Of a stretch of DNA of 64,000 nucleotides, positions 61,651 to 64,000 are shown in pieces (position 1 is the stretch's first letter; every line of letters begins with the position of its first letter). Both the position numbers and the translations under genes were made by a program. The notes under the pieces were generated by a model, which was given only the letters and a program-made list of their open reading frames with translations, made no database searches and had not been told where the DNA came from. The stretch lies in the NCBI RefSeq assembly GCF_049347105.1, contig NZ_CP186334.1, positions 930,001-994,000 on the forward strand, given 5' to 3'. Source of the DNA: Gaoshiqia hydrogeniformans (GTDB lineage: Bacteria; Bacteroidota; Bacteroidia; Bacteroidales; Prolixibacteraceae).

Positions 61651-64000
61651 ATGAGAAAATTAACAACGTTTATCGTTACAGATAAGTGGCCTGTTTTTTA
61701 CCTGATTTTGTTGCTGATGAGCGGGAACGCAATGGGCCAAATTTCGGATGGGAGCCTGCCCGCCAGCTTCCGGTTTTCAACAAAATCGGCCAAAGCCATC
61801 CCTTTCAGTGTGTTGGATTCAGTGAGAGCGGATTTTTACCTTGGAGAAGATGTCCGGTTAGGCATTCCGAACAGGTATGGGATTGAACGTGAACTGGAAA
61901 TCGACATCCGGGAGCAAGGAGTAAAAACAGAACTTCAGTCGGTCACTGTCTGGCAATATGAAATCAGTTGTCCGGATGCCCGGTCGCTGAGCATATTTTT
62001 TAAAACATTCGATCTGCCCGAAGGGGCCGGCGTTTACCTGTATAATTCGGATCACAGCCAACTGATGGGAGCATTTACCAATGCCAATCATCAGGACGGC
62101 CACCACCTGGCTTTGGCCGAATTTCAGGGAAACAGCCTGGTGATCGAATACAACGAACCCAACAACACGGCTTATACCGGCGGCTTAGTGATCGGTTCGG
62201 TGTCAACGGCATACCGCGATGTGCAGGCAGCCTTGAATTCGAGGATTCAGATTAATTGTCCCGAAGGGGCTGACTGGCAAACCGAGAAACAATCGGTTTG
62301 TTTGATGACCTTCCGTGACAACGGGTATTCCTATTATTGCTCCGGGGCATTGATCAATAATGTGCGTAAAGACGGAACGCCTTATTTCCTTACAGCCAAT
62401 CACTGCATCGCCACCCAAAGCTCGGCAAACACGCTGGTCACCTATTTTAATTACGAGACCTCAACCTGCACCGGCAACGACGGTTCAAAGTTTCAGACAC
62501 TTTCGGGTTCCAGCCTGGTGAGCACCAATACCGCTTCCGATTTTACCCTGTTGCGACTTTCAGAATATCCGCCCGAATCGTATAATCCGTATTTGGCCGG
62601 TTGGAATGCGAGCGGAAATATTGCCGCCTCGGGGACCTGTATCCATCACCCACAGGGGAGCACCAAATGTATCGCATTGGATTACAGCTCGCCGGTTAGC
62701 TACAACTATAGCATACGCTGGGACGACAATTCCATATCGCAACCACATACGCACTGGGAAGTGAAGTATGATGCCGGGGTAGACGAGGGCGGTTCGTCGG
62801 GCGCCCCGCTGTTTGATGAAAACAAACGCATCATCGGCCAGCTTCACGGCGGCGACGACAACGGCTCTTTGTTTGGCAAATTTTCCGTTTCGTGGAACAA
62901 CAGCGCCACCGCATCCATGCAGTTGAAAGCCTGGCTGGACCCCGACAATACCGGAACGCTCCAGCTTGACGGCTGGAATTATTACAGTGTTCCCGATGCC
63001 GGTTTTACAGCCGATGTGTCGGTTGCCTGTTTAAATACGCCGGTTTACCTCACCGACCTGACTAAAAATAATCCAACCGCCTGGGAATGGAACATCCAAC
63101 CGGCAACCTTTGAGTTTGTTGAAGGAACAACAAAAAATTCGCAACATCCGGTGGTCAGTTTTACCAGCGAAGGATCTTACTCTGTTTCACTGCTTGCCTC
63201 AAACAACAACGGTTCCGATATCGTTTCCCAGGATAATCTGCTGCAGGTTTACCAAACCTTACCGGTAGCTTTTTCCGGGCTCTCAGGCGAGTTGTTTTTA
63301 TGCGGTCACGAGCTGAAAAATTATGAGTTGGTTGCCGAAGGCGCTTCCCGTTTTGAATTCGAAGTAAGCGCTGAAGATCATTTCACGGTTGAGGTCACCG
63401 ATAACATTTTAAGCCTGACCCTGAAAGATGAAGTCCGTCCGCAAGGTTCATTTGACACCTATGTGACCGTTACCGGGAGTCATGGAACTTGTTCCGAAAC
63501 CGCTTCAGTCCTGCTCCATATCCATATGCCGGTAAATGACGATGCGGCACATGCCATCGCGCTGTACCCCGGACGAAACTCAGGTTTTTCAAACGAATGC
63601 GGAACGGTTGAAGATAAAGAACCTGCTCCCGAAACATCCGGTTGCCTGGTTGAAAACAACTGGTGCCCTCCGGCAAGCATCACCGCGCTCGATAATTCCG
63701 TTTGGTTTACCTTCCAGGGACTGTCGAGCGGCCTGGTGACCATCGAAACGGAAGGTTTCGACAGCCAGATTGCCGTTTACGAAGCCTCGTCGGCTGCCGA
63801 TCTGTTATCCGGGAAAAACTATAATTACCTGTTCATGGCCGCCAGTGATCATTCATTGAGCGGGGGACCGGCTGCTGCTATTGAGAATTTGCGGGTTAAC
63901 CCCGCAAAAAGGTATTACCTCCAGGTTGACGGGCATAACGGCGATTACGGCGAACTGGTGATTAAGCTGCTCAGCAACTCCATTGAGGTTTATCCCAATC
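61651..64000 (+). CDS. Secreted trypsin-like (lysyl endopeptidase-type) protease with T9SS sorting domain, 3' truncated by the window
   Basis: At least 783 codons; no stop before the window end. Signal peptide residues 1-30 (ending NAMGQ). The peptidase domain has the catalytic triad His251 (TANHC), Asp297 (SDFTLL) and Ser383 (GGSSGAP), the S1 order of lysyl endopeptidase-type enzymes. A PKD-like domain follows (about 450-540), then further beta modules. The last residues read SNSIEVYPN, the usual opening of a type A T9SS sorting domain, so the protein should be exported across the outer membrane. The ATG at 61651 is used; the ATG at 61647 is closed by an early stop. Confidence 0.88.
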   Translation, partial: MRKLTTFIVTDKWPVFYLILLLMSGNAMGQISDGSLPASFRFSTKSAKAIPFSVLDSVRADFYLGEDVRLGIPNRYGIERELEIDIREQGVKTELQSVTVWQYEISCPDARSLSIFFKTFDLPEGAGVYLYNSDHSQLMGAFTNANHQDGHHLALAEFQGNSLVIEYNEPNNTAYTGGLVIGSVSTAYRDVQAALNSRIQINCPEGADWQTEKQSVCLMTFRDNGYSYYCSGALINNVRKDGTPYFLTANHCIATQSSANTLVTYFNYETSTCTGNDGSKFQTLSGSSLVSTNTASDFTLLRLSEYPPESYNPYLAGWNASGNIAASGTCIHHPQGSTKCIALDYSSPVSYNYSIRWDDNSISQPHTHWEVKYDAGVDEGGSSGAPLFDENKRIIGQLHGGDDNGSLFGKFSVSWNNSATASMQLKAWLDPDNTGTLQLDGWNYYSVPDAGFTADVSVACLNTPVYLTDLTKNNPTAWEWNIQPATFEFVEGTTKNSQHPVVSFTSEGSYSVSLLASNNNGSDIVSQDNLLQVYQTLPVAFSGLSGELFLCGHELKNYELVAEGASRFEFEVSAEDHFTVEVTDNILSLTLKDEVRPQGSFDTYVTVTGSHGTCSETASVLLHIHMPVNDDAAHAIALYPGRNSGFSNECGTVEDKEPAPETSGCLVENNWCPPASITALDNSVWFTFQGLSSGLVTIETEGFDSQIAVYEASSAADLLSGKNYNYLFMAASDHSLSGGPAAAIENLRVNPAKRYYLQVDGHNGDYGELVIKLLSNSIEVYPN

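Overview
The window looks like chromosome from a Bacteroidota bacterium, most likely a Marinilabiliales/Prolixibacteraceae-type member of the Bacteroidales lineage. The signs are a SusC/SusD polysaccharide utilisation locus (PUL) with ECF sigma and FecR regulators, an RprX/RprY-type two-component pair, alternative complex III (act) genes, DUF6452/DUF6048 and DUF1573 proteins, a protein with the start of a type IX secretion (T9SS) type A sorting domain, and promoter boxes of the Bacteroidota TAnnTTTG type. No tRNA, rRNA, CRISPR array, insertion sequence or prophage was recognised. The species assignment is inference.

Layout. 0.3-8.8 kb: housekeeping and envelope genes (lpdA, a TlpA-like thiol-disulfide lipoprotein, meaB, a DUF1573 protein), then a two-component pair and a phosphofructokinase with unusual active-site residues. 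9.2-16.8 kb: a DUF1080 lipoprotein, a YiaK-type dehydrogenase, and a three-gene RND efflux operon on the minus strand. 17-20.2 kb: a tightly overlapping nadB-nadC-coaX operon for cofactor synthesis. 20.2-21 kb: a gene-poor block of degenerate interspersed repeats. 21-26.7 kb: an envelope biogenesis group (TPR protein, LptC, CNNM/CBS protein, PpiD-like chaperone).

26.8-43.3 kb is the main accessory region, a PUL. On the minus strand the order is fecR, susC, susD, two susE-like paralogues, GH76, a GH43-like protein, GH92 and GH125. A second GH43-like lipoprotein converges on the operon from the other end, and the ECF sigma gene is divergent from fecR. GH76 + GH92 + GH125 is the enzyme set for alpha-mannan: GH76 cuts the alpha-1,6 backbone at the surface, GH92 removes alpha-1,2/1,3 side mannoses, and GH125 trims alpha-1,6-linked mannose. 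The two GH43-like propeller proteins suggest a decorated mannan or a still unassigned linkage.

43.3-52.2 kb: a CDF cation transporter, the overlapping DUF6452/DUF6048 pair, an EamA transporter, a Cys-cluster protein, an outer membrane protein, cmk, ispH, two tandem orphan LytTR regulators and an AI-2E-family transporter. 52.4-60.5 kb: the alternative complex III operon in the order actA-B-C-D-F-E; ActA has six CXXCH motifs, and a repeat element lies between actF and actE. 60.5-64 kb: an FKBP-type isomerase, a small secreted beta-sandwich protein and the 5' part of a secreted trypsin-like protease that runs off the window.

Three intergenic sites (20.2-20.5, 29.3-29.4 and 59.86-59.90 kb) share exact 17- and 19-nt words and belong to one family of degenerate, non-coding interspersed repeats. 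This is the most unexplained structure in the window. No clearly new multi-gene system was found.
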